In this document: positions 35,241 to 44,116 of the stretch, piece after piece | Position numbering within the stretch: the stretch's first letter is position 1 | How the letters are laid out: each line of letters starts with the position of its first letter | From: UBA5109 sp038148755 | GTDB taxonomy: Bacteria > Pseudomonadota > Gammaproteobacteria > Pseudomonadales > Pseudohongiellaceae | Assembly (NCBI GenBank): GCA_038148755.1 | Contig: JAYQWA010000010.1 | Span: 1 to 64,000, forward strand | Reading direction: 5' to 3' | Length of the DNA stretch: 64,000 nt | Made by a program: the position numbers and the translations under genes | Notes under the pieces: model-generated | The model's database searches: none | The model's input: only the letters and a program-made list of their open reading frames with translations | Told to the model about the DNA's origin: nothing

Positions 35241-36875
35241 ATGAAAGTAAGTGATTTGCTTGTAAGGTGTTTGGAGAATGAAGGGGTTGATTATATTTTT
35301 GGTGTTCCCGGAGAAGAAAATATTGACTTGATGGATTCTCTGATCGGCAGTTCCATCCAATTTGTCACAACACGCCATGAGCAGGGCGCGGCTTTTATGG
35401 CTGATGTCTATGGCAGACTGACCGGCCGAGCGGGAGTCTGTCTGTCGACACTAGGACCCGGTGCAACCAATCTTGTTACGGGTGTTGCAGATGCAAATAT
35501 GGATAGAGCGCCGGTTGTTGCCATCGCCGGTCAGGGTTCGACATATAGGCGACATAAGGAAAGTCATCAGATACTGGATCTGGTTAACCTGTTTGAACCC
35601 ATTTCAAAATATTCAACACAAATTCTTGAACCTGAGATAGCACCGGAAATTATCCGCAAGGCTTTCAAAATAGCTGAGGCTGAAAAACCAGGCTGCAGTT
35701 TTATTGATTTTCCGGAAAATATTGCGGCTTCAGATGTTGAGGGTTTAAGTCCGTTAAAGAAACAAAGTCCGGCGACCCCTGTGGCTCCAGAAGGCAAGAC
35801 AGTTAGTGCGGCAGAGTTAATCACCAATGCCAAGGCACCGATTATTATGGTTGGTAACGGCGTTATCCGCAGTAAAGCATCGGCGGCTGTGGTTGAGTTT
35901 GTTGAAAAATTAAATATTCCGGTAGCGACAACTTTTATGGCCAAGGGTGTGGTGCCGGCCAGCCATCCTTTGTCGCTTGGCACTATTGGATTAAAAGCAA
36001 AGGACTATGTGGGCTATGGTTTTCAGGCCGCCGATGTGGTGATTTGTATCGGTGTCGATATGGTGGAATATCATCCCATGCTCTGGAATCCGGATTGCGA
36101 CAAAAAGATTTTACACATAGACAGAAACTCGGCGGAAGTTGATCAGCATTATATTGTTGAAAGCGGAATTATTGGTGACATAGAAAATTCTCTGACTCGT
36201 ATCATGGAGAAAACCGATAAGCACCCGGGTTCTGATATTCATAAATTAATTAATATCATTCGCGATGAAGTCGCAGAGCATAAAGACACGCTTTCATTTC
36301 CTGTTAAACCGCAAAAAATTCTCTGGGATTTAAGACAGGTTCTGGATAAAGAAGATATCGTGATATCCGATGTCGGCGCCCATAAAATGTGGACAGCGCG
36401 TATGTATCAGGCTGAGTCTCCTAATTCCTGCATCATTTCAAATGGTTTTGCTTCCATGGGTATTGCCTTGCCGGGCGTGATATCGGCCAAACTGGCTTAC
36501 CCTGATCGCAAAGCTGTTGCAGTGACTGGAGATGGCGGGTTCATGATGAACAATCAGGAAATTGATACGGCTTTGCGTCTTGGACTGGATATTGTCGTGC
36601 TGATTTTCAACGACAGCAAATACGGATTAATCGAATGGCATCAGCTGAGTCATTTTGACCGAGCCAGCCAGATTGATTTTGTTAATCCGGACTTTGTGAA
36701 ATTTGCAGAAAGTTTTGGCGCTAAAGGCTATCGCGTAAATTCAACTGAAGAATTAATCCCTACGCTGGAAGCGGCATTGAATGACGGCACGGTTTCGATC
36801 ATTGACTGTCCGGTGGATTATTCAGAGAACATGAAATTAACCCGAAAATTAAAAACATTGACTTCCCCCATTTAG
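35241..36875 (+). CDS. ThDP-dependent acetolactate synthase-like enzyme (AlsS type)
   Basis: A 544-residue ThDP enzyme: Pyr domain with the catalytic E47 in TRHEQGAAFMADVYGRLTG, STLGPGATNL, AGQGSTYRRHKESHQILDLVNLFEPISKYS (AlsS/IlvB-like), central domain, and PP domain with GDGGFMMNNQEIDTALRLG and FNDSKYGLIEWHQ. Activities in the family include acetolactate synthesis and 2-oxo acid decarboxylation; the reaction here is unknown. The ATG at 35241, preceded by AGAGAGG, is chosen over an upstream ATG that overlaps the promoter. It is the first gene of an operon running into the iron alcohol dehydrogenase and phaE-phaC. Confidence 0.83.
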   Translation: MKVSDLLVRCLENEGVDYIFGVPGEENIDLMDSLIGSSIQFVTTRHEQGAAFMADVYGRLTGRAGVCLSTLGPGATNLVTGVADANMDRAPVVAIAGQGSTYRRHKESHQILDLVNLFEPISKYSTQILEPEIAPEIIRKAFKIAEAEKPGCSFIDFPENIAASDVEGLSPLKKQSPATPVAPEGKTVSAAELITNAKAPIIMVGNGVIRSKASAAVVEFVEKLNIPVATTFMAKGVVPASHPLSLGTIGLKAKDYVGYGFQAADVVICIGVDMVEYHPMLWNPDCDKKILHIDRNSAEVDQHYIVESGIIGDIENSLTRIMEKTDKHPGSDIHKLINIIRDEVAEHKDTLSFPVKPQKILWDLRQVLDKEDIVISDVGAHKMWTARMYQAESPNSCIISNGFASMGIALPGVISAKLAYPDRKAVAVTGDGGFMMNNQEIDTALRLGLDIVVLIFNDSKYGLIEWHQLSHFDRASQIDFVNPDFVKFAESFGAKGYRVNSTEELIPTLEAALNDGTVSIIDCPVDYSENMKLTRKLKTLTSPI

Positions 36876-36898
36876 CTAATAGTTTCAGGAGAAAAGTA

Positions 36899-38053
36899 AT
36901 GCAGGCTTTCAGTTTTCAGACAACCAAATCAGTGCTTTATGAAGTAGGTGCAACCGCAAAAATAGGGAGCATACTGGTAGATATGGGTTGTAAGAAAGCA
37001 GGCTTTGTTACTGATCCTTTGATTCTGGAACTGGGACTTGCCGATGCCGCCCTTGAGGGCATAAAAAAAGCTGGTCTCGATGTCTGGGTATTCTCCAATG
37101 TTGTAGCTGACCCGCCAGAGGAAATGATTTTAAGTGCTGTCAGTGAAGCCAAGGATAATAAAATTGATGCCGTTGTTTCTGTCGGTGGTGGTAGCTCCAT
37201 GGATACGGCAAAATTAATTTCAGTCTTATGTAATACCGATCAGCCCTTGTCAGAAATGTATGGGGTGGGGCAGGTAAAAGGTGAAAGGTTGCCCTTGATA
37301 CTGGCACCAACGACAGCCGGCACAGGTTCAGAGGTTACTCAGATATCTATTGTGACAACTGGCGCTACCGAAAAGAAAGGCGTTTCATCATCACAGCTCT
37401 TGCCAGACTGGGCGATTTTGGATGCTGAATTGACAGTTGGTTTGCCCAAAGCAGTAACTGCTGCTACCGGTATTGATGCGATGGTGCATGCTATTGAAGC
37501 CTATACCTCGAAAATCAAAAAAAACCTGATGTCTGATTGCCTGGCGCGACAGGCGCTGGAGCTGCTGGGGGCAAATATTTATACGGTTTGTGAAACGCCC
37601 GGTGATAAAGTCGCTCGCGGCAAAATGTTACTTGGTTCCATGCTTGCCGGTATGGCTTTTGCCAACTCTCCGGTTGGTGCAGTTCATGCTCTGGCGTATC
37701 CCCTTGGCGGAAACTTTCATGTGCCGCATGGCTTATCAAATGCGTTGGTATTGCCGAATGTGCTGGAATACAACATGCCCGAGGCAGAACATTTATATGC
37801 CGAGTTGGCCGGCATTATTTTCCCAGAGCTGGCAGGAGTTTCACATAAGGAAAAAATAGATGGCATGCTGGAGAAAATTGCTGCATTGAGCCCTGATCTG
37901 GGACTGGAAACTAAACTGAGCCAGGTAGGTGTAAGTGCCGGCGATCTGGATTTGCTTGCTAGTGATGCAATGAAGCAGACACGTTTATTAGTTAATAATC
38001 CCAGAGAAATGACCTATGAGGCAGCTTTTGAAATTTATAAAAATGCCTTATAA
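36899..38053 (+). CDS. Iron-containing alcohol dehydrogenase
   Basis: A 384-residue group III alcohol dehydrogenase. It has the NAD motif SVGGGSSMDTAK (about 96-107), the family block APTTAGTGSEVT, and metal-ligand segments DAMVHAIEAYTS and GAVHALAYPLGGNFHVPHG with the expected Asp and three His. Members reduce short aldehydes, including succinate semialdehyde to 4-hydroxybutyrate. In this operon, ahead of a PHA synthase and a CoA-transferase, it may supply a hydroxy acid monomer; that is inference. AGGAG precedes the ATG. Confidence 0.9.
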   Translation: MQAFSFQTTKSVLYEVGATAKIGSILVDMGCKKAGFVTDPLILELGLADAALEGIKKAGLDVWVFSNVVADPPEEMILSAVSEAKDNKIDAVVSVGGGSSMDTAKLISVLCNTDQPLSEMYGVGQVKGERLPLILAPTTAGTGSEVTQISIVTTGATEKKGVSSSQLLPDWAILDAELTVGLPKAVTAATGIDAMVHAIEAYTSKIKKNLMSDCLARQALELLGANIYTVCETPGDKVARGKMLLGSMLAGMAFANSPVGAVHALAYPLGGNFHVPHGLSNALVLPNVLEYNMPEAEHLYAELAGIIFPELAGVSHKEKIDGMLEKIAALSPDLGLETKLSQVGVSAGDLDLLASDAMKQTRLLVNNPREMTYEAAFEIYKNAL

Positions 38054-38082
38054 AAATCATGAGCAAAACACGGTGACTATAA

Positions 38083-39009
38083 ATGAAAGATAATCCTTTT
38101 CTTGAATTTTGGAAGGAGAGTCAGGAGGATTTTTACAAAAAGCAGGCTGACTGGATGTCAACCTGGTTGAATTCAGATGATCCTGTGACAGACGACTTTC
38201 TGAATAAATCCAAAAAAAGCTGGGCGGTTTGTGAAGAGCAATACCGTTCCTGGATGCAGACGATGGAAAACTGGCTTTCGCCGGGTGTTGCTCCAGCGCA
38301 AGATCAGGATGATGCAAGTCTTATGCTGAAATTCATGCTGGATCCCTCGAATTTTTCCAGATTCAGTTTTGATCAGATGAATAGTTTTTTCAGAAAAATG
38401 ATTGATGGGCCAGAGCTTGCTGATATAGGGATAATTGAAAAAAGGTTTCTGAAATCGGGGCAGGACTGGTTAGCACTTTGTAATGCCAGTGAAGCCTATC
38501 AGTCTGTTATTGCCGAGGCATGGAAACGGGCATTTAAACTTTATGCTGACGAGTTTTCCGATATTGCTTCTGGCGATATGCCTGATACAAAGGTTTTACT
38601 TGATCGCTGGCTGGAAATTGCTGACGCGGAAATGGTAAATACCTTACGCTCATCGGATTTTCTGGAAGCCCAGCGTAACTTTTTTAAAGCCGGTACAAAC
38701 TACAAGCTGAAACAGCAGGAGTTTATGGAACTCTGGTTTGAGTCCCAGTCGATCCCAACCCGGACAGAAATTGATGAAATTCATCAGACGGTTCATGAAA
38801 TGAAACGTGAAATTCGCATGCTGCGTCAGCAGATGCAGAAATCATCAAGTCCTACAAACAGCACTCAGGCTAAGCCGGTTAAAGCCAGGCCAGTAAAAAC
38901 CACTCCTGCTAAAAGAGCACCTAAGAGCAGACCAACTCCGGCAAGCAGTAATAAAGCCAAGGTAAAACCTAAAGCAAAATCTAAGCAGATCGAGAAAAAG
39001 CAAGCGTGA
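38083..39009 (+). CDS. phaE: Class III PHA synthase subunit PhaE with a basic C-terminal tail
   Basis: A 308-residue PhaE-like protein: N-terminal NPFLEFWKESQEDFYKKQADWMSTWL, helical body with TYKLKQQEFMELWFESQSIPTRTEIDEIHQTVHEMKREIRMLRQQ (the conserved end of PhaE). Then, unusually, a tail of about 50 residues rich in Lys, Pro and Ala, with 16 Lys/Arg and one acidic residue in the last 46. Ordinary PhaE proteins end at the coiled helix; the tail resembles the histone H1-like region of the Pseudomonas phasin PhaF, which binds DNA. PhaE activates PhaC and sits on PHA granules. It ends overlapping the phaC start. Confidence 0.85.
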   Translation: MKDNPFLEFWKESQEDFYKKQADWMSTWLNSDDPVTDDFLNKSKKSWAVCEEQYRSWMQTMENWLSPGVAPAQDQDDASLMLKFMLDPSNFSRFSFDQMNSFFRKMIDGPELADIGIIEKRFLKSGQDWLALCNASEAYQSVIAEAWKRAFKLYADEFSDIASGDMPDTKVLLDRWLEIADAEMVNTLRSSDFLEAQRNFFKAGTNYKLKQQEFMELWFESQSIPTRTEIDEIHQTVHEMKREIRMLRQQMQKSSSPTNSTQAKPVKARPVKTTPAKRAPKSRPTPASSNKAKVKPKAKSKQIEKKQA

Positions 39010-40109
39010 ATGATTATATGAATAATTTTCTCGATCCTTATTCAAGTATGCTGGATATGGGGAATTTGTTGGCAAAAGGTGCCGAGAATATTTCCAAGCT
39101 GGATTATGAGCAGGTAAAAGTTGGTACAACGCCCAAATCTGAAGTTTTTAAACTGGATAAAGTGACTCTTTATCACTACCACTCATTACCCGGGGAGCCG
39201 CCTAAAACAAAACCGGTGTTAATTACTTATGGATTGATTGGTCGCTATACCATGATTGATCTGCAGGAAGACAGGTCGCTGGTCAGAAATTTATTGGCGC
39301 GTGGTGTAGATCTTTATGTCGTTGACTGGGGTAATCCCAGCAGAGCAGATCAGTTTCTGACATTTGAAGATTATGTCTGTTATTACCTGGATGAATGTGT
39401 GAACACTATCTGCCGTGAGCATGGTATTGATGCAGTGACATTGTTCGGTATTTGCGAGGGAGGTGTTTTTACCTCCATGTATGCGGCGCTTTATCCCGAA
39501 AAAGTAAAAAATCTTTTGTTATCCATTACCCCTATAGATTTTGAAGCGGACCAGATTGATACAGACCCCAGCCACGGGTTTCTGAACTTATGGATTCGCA
39601 ATATGGATACAGATGATATTGAAAAACTGATAGAAGCATTTGGCAACCTGCCCGGTGAAATGATGGGGGGGATTTTCCAGGCAATGACGCCGGTCAGATC
39701 CATGACCAAATATAACCTGGGTTTTCTGGAAGCAGCGAAGGATGATGACAAGCTGCTTAATTTTCTGCGTATGGAGAAATGGCTGGCGGATCGACCAAGT
39801 CATCCCGGGCTGGCGGCAAAGCAGTGGCTTATCGATCTTTATAAAGAAAACCGTCTGATCAAGGGTACTTTTGAACTTGGCGGAGAAAAAGTAGACCTCG
39901 GCAAAATTACGATGCCGGTGCTGAATATTTACGCGGAACGCGACCATATCATACCGCCACCCTGTTCAACCGCACTTGGCAAACATGTAGGTAGTAAAGA
40001 ATACACTGAGCTGGCTTTGCCGGGAGGTCATGTGGGGATTTATGTCAGTAGTAAATTACAGGGAATGGTAGGTGAAGGTATTTCGAGTTGGCTACTCGAA
40101 AAGCAATAA
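39006..40109 (+). CDS. phaC: Class III polyhydroxyalkanoate synthase subunit PhaC
   Basis: A 367-residue alpha/beta-hydrolase-fold polymerase. The lipase-like box is GICEGG with the catalytic C150; D313 (AERDHIIPP) and H342 (PGGHVGIYVS) complete the triad. The length and partner subunit define class III (PhaC-PhaE), which favours short-chain monomers, as in Allochromatium vinosum. It polymerises hydroxyacyl-CoA into PHA on the granule surface. The GTG start overlaps the phaE stop; an ATG four codons later is an alternative. Confidence 0.94.
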   Translation: MNDYMNNFLDPYSSMLDMGNLLAKGAENISKLDYEQVKVGTTPKSEVFKLDKVTLYHYHSLPGEPPKTKPVLITYGLIGRYTMIDLQEDRSLVRNLLARGVDLYVVDWGNPSRADQFLTFEDYVCYYLDECVNTICREHGIDAVTLFGICEGGVFTSMYAALYPEKVKNLLLSITPIDFEADQIDTDPSHGFLNLWIRNMDTDDIEKLIEAFGNLPGEMMGGIFQAMTPVRSMTKYNLGFLEAAKDDDKLLNFLRMEKWLADRPSHPGLAAKQWLIDLYKENRLIKGTFELGGEKVDLGKITMPVLNIYAERDHIIPPPCSTALGKHVGSKEYTELALPGGHVGIYVSSKLQGMVGEGISSWLLEKQ

Positions 40110-40146
40110 AGATGATAAGTATTGAAATGACTACTGGATAAAATTA

Positions 40147-40155
40147 GGGGGGGGG
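40147..40155 (+). promoter_or_regulatory. Nine-G homopolymer acting as ribosome-binding site
   Basis: A run of nine G lies six bases before the ATG of the CoA-transferase gene, in Shine-Dalgarno position. It should pair strongly with the 16S tail, and tract length would set the spacing. Such tracts change length by slippage, so translation of the CoA-transferase could vary between cells. Confidence 0.65.
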
Positions 40156-40161
40156 TAACTT

Positions 40162-42042
40162 ATGACGCAGAAAGTAATAAGTAGTGAAGAAGCGATATCC
40201 CTTATACAGGACAGGGATACCCTTGCCATCTCGGGCTTTGTCGGAATAGGAACGCCTGAGGAATTAATTATTGCGCTGGAAAAACGCTTTCTCGAAACCG
40301 GGTCTCCGCGAGACCTGACTCTGGTATTCGCAGCCGCTCCCGGTGATGGGAAGGATCGTGGACTTAACAGATTGGCACACGAAGGGCTAGTCAAGCGCGC
40401 GATCGGTGGTCACTGGTCACTGGTTCCCAAGCTAGCTACCATGGCTGTTGAGAACAAGATTGAAGCCTATAATTTACCGCTGGGATGCATATCACAGCTT
40501 TACCGGGTTGTCGCAGGTGGTAAGCCGGGACTAAGAACAAAAGTGGGTTTAAGAACCTTTGTAGATCCGCGTATATCGGGAGGCAAGATTAGCGATTGTG
40601 CCAAAGAAGATCTGGTCATGCTGGACCATATTGATGGCGAAGAGTGTCTCTTCTACAAATCCCTGAAAATTGATGTGACCTTCCTGCGTGGTACCACTGC
40701 TGACCCAAGAGGCAATACAACCTCAGAGCGCGAAGTACTGGAACTGGATGTGACCTCAATGGCCATGGCAGCACACAATTCTGATGGTGTGGTTATCGTA
40801 CAGGTTGAACGGGTAGCCGCTGATGGCTCATTACCGCCCAAGCGGGTTTTGATTCCAGGGGCACTGGTAGATTGTGTCGTGGTTTCAAAACCGGAAAACC
40901 ACTGGCAGACCTATGCCAACCAATATAATCATGCCTTCAGTGGTGAAATGCGGGTGCCCTTGGAGAAATTACCACGGATGCCTTTGGATGAGCGTAAGAT
41001 CATGGCAAGAAGGGCGACGCTGGAATTGCCTATGGGTGGGGTTGTTAATTTGGGTATTGGTATTCCCGAAGGCATAGCCAAGGTTGCCGCTGAAGAAAGT
41101 CTGTTGGATGAAGTCGCTCTGTCTGCGGAAGCCGGTACCATTGGTGGTATGCCGCAGGGCGGTCTGGATTTTGGCGCTGCACTGAATCCGGATGCCATTG
41201 TTTCTACCAATAAACAATTTGATTTTTATGATGGCGGCGGCCTTGATCTTGCCTGCCTGGGAATGGCGCAGGTTGATCGGCATGGCAATGTTAATGTATC
41301 AAAATTTGGACCTCGTATTGCGGGTGCCGGTGGTTTTATCAATATCAGTCAAAACGCCAATCGTCTCATCATAATGGGTGCCTTTACTGCCAGTGGGCTA
41401 CAGGTGGCAATTCAGGATGGCAAACTGGAAATTGTTCAGGAAGGCAAGGTTGCCAAATTTGTTAAGGATGTCGAGCACATTACTTTTTCAGGTAGTCTGG
41501 CTGCTGATACCGGACAACCGGTTCTCTACATCACTGAGCGTTGTGTTTTTTCCATCACTAAAGAGGGTCTGGAGTTAATTGAAGTTGCGCCTGGTATTGA
41601 TATCGATAAAGACATACTGGCACACATGGAATTTAAACCGACTATTCGCTCTGTCAAAGAGATGGATCCCAGAATTTTTATTGATGAACCGATGCAACTG
41701 CGGACTGAAATGGTGGAAATGCCCATTGCCAAACGGATTACCCTGGATAAAGATCTCAATAAATTATCAATTAATTTACGGGCGCTAACCCTGCGCAAGC
41801 AATCCGAAGTATTTGAAATCAAGCACTGCATCGAGGACTTATGTAAAGAACATGGCAAACCGGTTGATATGATGGCATGGTATGACGGTTTTGAAGTGAG
41901 CGATAAATTAAAACAGGAATACCTGAGCATGATGGATTCGATTGATAAAAAGTATTACAAGAGTCTGGTGCACTACACTCGGGATCCTTTTATCCGTTTG
42001 CGCTTTGGCGCAGAATTGAAAAAAAGTCAGGTCATTACCTGA
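40162..42042 (+). CDS. Fused-subunit acyl-CoA:carboxylate CoA-transferase with C-terminal extension
   Basis: A 626-residue protein in which both halves of a family I CoA-transferase are joined: first half with SGFVGIGTPEELIIAL and TVD-type core, second half with MGGVVNLGIGIPEGIA and the catalytic glutamate in LSAEAGTIGGMPQGG. Propionate CoA-transferases and YdiF have about 520-530 residues, so the last ~95 residues, lacking a motif I know, are an extra. It should move CoA between acetyl/propionyl-CoA and a hydroxy acid, giving substrate for PhaC. The poly-G ribosome site is described separately. Confidence 0.88.
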   Translation: MTQKVISSEEAISLIQDRDTLAISGFVGIGTPEELIIALEKRFLETGSPRDLTLVFAAAPGDGKDRGLNRLAHEGLVKRAIGGHWSLVPKLATMAVENKIEAYNLPLGCISQLYRVVAGGKPGLRTKVGLRTFVDPRISGGKISDCAKEDLVMLDHIDGEECLFYKSLKIDVTFLRGTTADPRGNTTSEREVLELDVTSMAMAAHNSDGVVIVQVERVAADGSLPPKRVLIPGALVDCVVVSKPENHWQTYANQYNHAFSGEMRVPLEKLPRMPLDERKIMARRATLELPMGGVVNLGIGIPEGIAKVAAEESLLDEVALSAEAGTIGGMPQGGLDFGAALNPDAIVSTNKQFDFYDGGGLDLACLGMAQVDRHGNVNVSKFGPRIAGAGGFINISQNANRLIIMGAFTASGLQVAIQDGKLEIVQEGKVAKFVKDVEHITFSGSLAADTGQPVLYITERCVFSITKEGLELIEVAPGIDIDKDILAHMEFKPTIRSVKEMDPRIFIDEPMQLRTEMVEMPIAKRITLDKDLNKLSINLRALTLRKQSEVFEIKHCIEDLCKEHGKPVDMMAWYDGFEVSDKLKQEYLSMMDSIDKKYYKSLVHYTRDPFIRLRFGAELKKSQVIT

Positions 42043-42106
42043 TTAACGAACAAGTGAGTAACTTTGGCAATATGTAAAATTTAAAATCTTGAAATAAGGC
42101 GTAGTA

Positions 42107-43012
42107 ATGGGAACAGTAACCAGTATGCGGGGCAGGACTGCCAAGCAGCAAAAATTAGGACCACGGGAAGATTCTGCTTTAAGTATTAATAAAAAAAGCT
42201 TTCACCGTATTCATTACAGGGACTGGGGTGACGTTAATAATCCCGATGTGATGTTCTGTTTACACGGCCTTACCAGAAATTCCCACGATTTTGATCACAT
42301 CGCCGTTGAATTAGCCAAAAAGAAAAGAGTAATTTGTCCGGATACCGCAGGTCGGGGTAAAAGTGACTGGCTACCAGACTACCACGATTACATTATCCCA
42401 CAGTATAACCTTGATGTTGCTGTTTTAGCGGCAGCGGTTAAGTGTGAGCGCTTTGATTTGATAGGCACTTCGCTAGGCGGTTTGATGGGCATGGTGCTAG
42501 CCGCCATGAAGAACTCACCGGTCAAACGTTTAATCATCAATGATATTGCGCCGGAGGTATCACATGAGGCTTCAGTGCGTCTGGGGCGTTATCTGCATGT
42601 TGACCCTTTCTTCAAGGATATAGGGGAAGCTGAAGTATTCTTCCGCGAAACGCTTGCGCCATTTAGTCCAATGGATGATGAGGACTGGCGGGAGTTGGCT
42701 GAGACCAGTGTACTGGAAATTGAGGGAGGCTACCGCGTGGCCTATGACCCGGCCATTTCAAACAGCTATAACCGCTATCGTTCGTTTTTTGACCTGTGGA
42801 AATACTGGACACGGATTACTTGTCCGGTCTTGATATTGCGGGGGACTGAGTCCGACTTTCTGACTGAAGGTCTATTAGGCAAGATGATGGATATCCTGCC
42901 ACATGCTGAACTCATCGAGTTTGAGGGAGTAGGCCATACCCCGACCTTACGTTCTGCTGAGCAGATTGATCCGGTCCTTGAGTGGTTAGATAAAACTAAT
43001 AAAATCAAGTAA
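42107..43012 (+). CDS. Alpha/beta hydrolase
   Basis: A 301-residue cytoplasmic hydrolase. Oxyanion HG at CLHGLTRNSHDFD (51-63), nucleophile S122 in LIGTSLGGLMG, and likely acid and His in RGTESDFLT and GVGHTPTL near the end. The family includes esterases, thioesterases and C-C hydrolases. As the last gene of the PHA operon it could be a PHA or hydroxyacyl-CoA thioesterase, but no sequence feature proves this. A 64-base gap with weak ribosome site follows the CoA-transferase. Confidence 0.8.
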   Translation: MGTVTSMRGRTAKQQKLGPREDSALSINKKSFHRIHYRDWGDVNNPDVMFCLHGLTRNSHDFDHIAVELAKKKRVICPDTAGRGKSDWLPDYHDYIIPQYNLDVAVLAAAVKCERFDLIGTSLGGLMGMVLAAMKNSPVKRLIINDIAPEVSHEASVRLGRYLHVDPFFKDIGEAEVFFRETLAPFSPMDDEDWRELAETSVLEIEGGYRVAYDPAISNSYNRYRSFFDLWKYWTRITCPVLILRGTESDFLTEGLLGKMMDILPHAELIEFEGVGHTPTLRSAEQIDPVLEWLDKTNKIK

Positions 43013-43045
43013 TTAAGAAAACTCTTAAAATTTTATAAAATATTG

Positions 43046-43086
43046 TTGCATTGCACAAAAATGCTTGTTATGCTGCATCGCACAAA
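43046..43086 (+). promoter_or_regulatory. Phasin promoter with paired PhaR-like repeats
   Basis: Two direct repeats, TTGCATTGCACAAA (43046-43059) and CTGCATCGCACAAA (43073-43086), 27 bases apart, match 12 of 14 positions. A sigma-70-like promoter (-35 TTGCAT at 43046, 17-base gap, -10 TATGCT at 43069) overlaps both. PhaR repressors bind TGC/GCA-rich sites next to phasin genes in other bacteria, and phaR lies just downstream here, so these are inferred PhaR operators. Confidence 0.68.
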
Positions 43087-43133
43087 GTGAAGTTTTGCTT
43101 TGAAAACTTAACTTAACGAGACAGGAGATGGGC

Positions 43134-43496
43134 ATGACTACTAAATCGTCTGCTAAAAAAATTGAAGATTTATTTGAACCAATGATTGAATTCAACAATA
43201 TGCTGGCAAAAGCTGCTGAAACAACTTTTAACATGCAGATAGCCAGTTTCCAGGCCTACAGCAAGCTTGGTATTGAGAACATGAACCAGGCTCTTAAAAT
43301 TCGCAGTGTTGATGAGATGACTGCTTTTGCTGAAGCGCAAAAAGATATGGCTAAAAAAGTCAGCGATATGATTGCTTCTGATGCTAAAGCTTTCGCTGAA
43401 ATGAGCACCAAGTTCTATGACAATGCGAAAACAATGGCTGAAGGTAATGTGAAATCTACTGTTGCTGCTGCCACTGAAGTAATGAAAGCAGCTTGA
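43134..43496 (+). CDS. Phasin (PHA granule-associated protein)
   Basis: A 120-residue helical protein of the phasin family: KIEDLFEPMIEFNNMLAKAAETTFNMQIASFQAYSKLGIENMNQAL, then AFAEAQKDMAKKVSDMIASDAKAFAEMSTKFYDNAKTMAE. These amphipathic helices coat PHA granules. The ATG at 43134 is used because AGGAG lies at proper distance; the ATG six bases upstream abuts the AGGAG. It has its own promoter with PhaR-like operators and a terminator, separate from the operon upstream. It lacks the basic tail found in PhaE. Confidence 0.9.
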   Translation: MTTKSSAKKIEDLFEPMIEFNNMLAKAAETTFNMQIASFQAYSKLGIENMNQALKIRSVDEMTAFAEAQKDMAKKVSDMIASDAKAFAEMSTKFYDNAKTMAEGNVKSTVAAATEVMKAA

Positions 43497-43540
43497 GCTG
43501 AATCCCCTCTTGCGTGCCTAAAAAACACGTAGCTTATAGA

Positions 43541-43584
43541 AAGCTGTCGGTCTTGAAGTGTGTAGTAGGATCGGCGGCTTTTTG
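43541..43584 (+). terminator. Terminator of the phasin gene
   Basis: A 12-bp stem, AAGCTGTCGGTC paired with GATCGGCGGCTT, with three or four G-U pairs and a 16-base loop, followed by TTTTT. It lies about 45 bases after the phasin stop, before the convergent phaR stop. Confidence 0.75.
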
Positions 43585-43589
43585 TTTCT

Positions 43590-44084
43590 TTAATCGTCTT
43601 TTTTGCTTGTATCGCTAAAAAAGCTTTCCTGCATTTTTTGCCACATCTGTGTGTTGCGTTTGCTGTATTCTGAGAAAAGTTTCATCGGATTAACAGCCAT
43701 CATATCCTGCATACCCTGATTGAATTGTTCCTGTTGTTTCTGAAAAAAACTTAAACTTTGATTGAGATATTCTGAAAATAATTGTTGCTGGTTCTGGTCA
43801 TAATAGTGAATAAAACTTTTCAAATTTTCAGCACTGAATAAAGGATTGCTTTCTGACTCCTGTTCGGTGATTAGTTGTAGTAAAACGCTGCGTGTGAGAT
43901 CAGTATTGGACTTACTGTCGACGACTTTGAAATCGATGCCCTCAAGCACCATTTTTTTTACATCATCTAGATTAATATAGGCGCTTTGGTGTGTGTCGTA
44001 GATTCTTCGGTTCGGATATTTTTTAAGAATTCTAACGCCATCACTGTCTTCTGCTGCAACAGTCTTTGTGGATTTGCCGCTCAT
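43590..44084 (-). CDS. phaR: PHA synthesis repressor PhaR
   Basis: A 164-residue regulator. The N-terminal PhaR DNA-binding block reads ILKKYPNRRIYDTHQSAYINLDDVKKMVLEG, followed by the PHB accumulation regulatory domain (SVLLQLITEQE..PLFSAENLKSFIHYYDQNQQ) and a Gln-rich C-terminal coil. PhaR binds PHA granules and leaves phasin and its own promoters when granules appear. It is convergent with the phasin gene it probably controls. AGAGGA precedes the ATG. It is slightly shorter than Ralstonia PhaR (about 180). Confidence 0.93.
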   Translation of the reverse strand: MSGKSTKTVAAEDSDGVRILKKYPNRRIYDTHQSAYINLDDVKKMVLEGIDFKVVDSKSNTDLTRSVLLQLITEQESESNPLFSAENLKSFIHYYDQNQQQLFSEYLNQSLSFFQKQQEQFNQGMQDMMAVNPMKLFSEYSKRNTQMWQKMQESFFSDTSKKDD

Positions 44085-44116
44085 GTAGTCCTCTTAACCT
44101 TCGATAAAAACATCCT

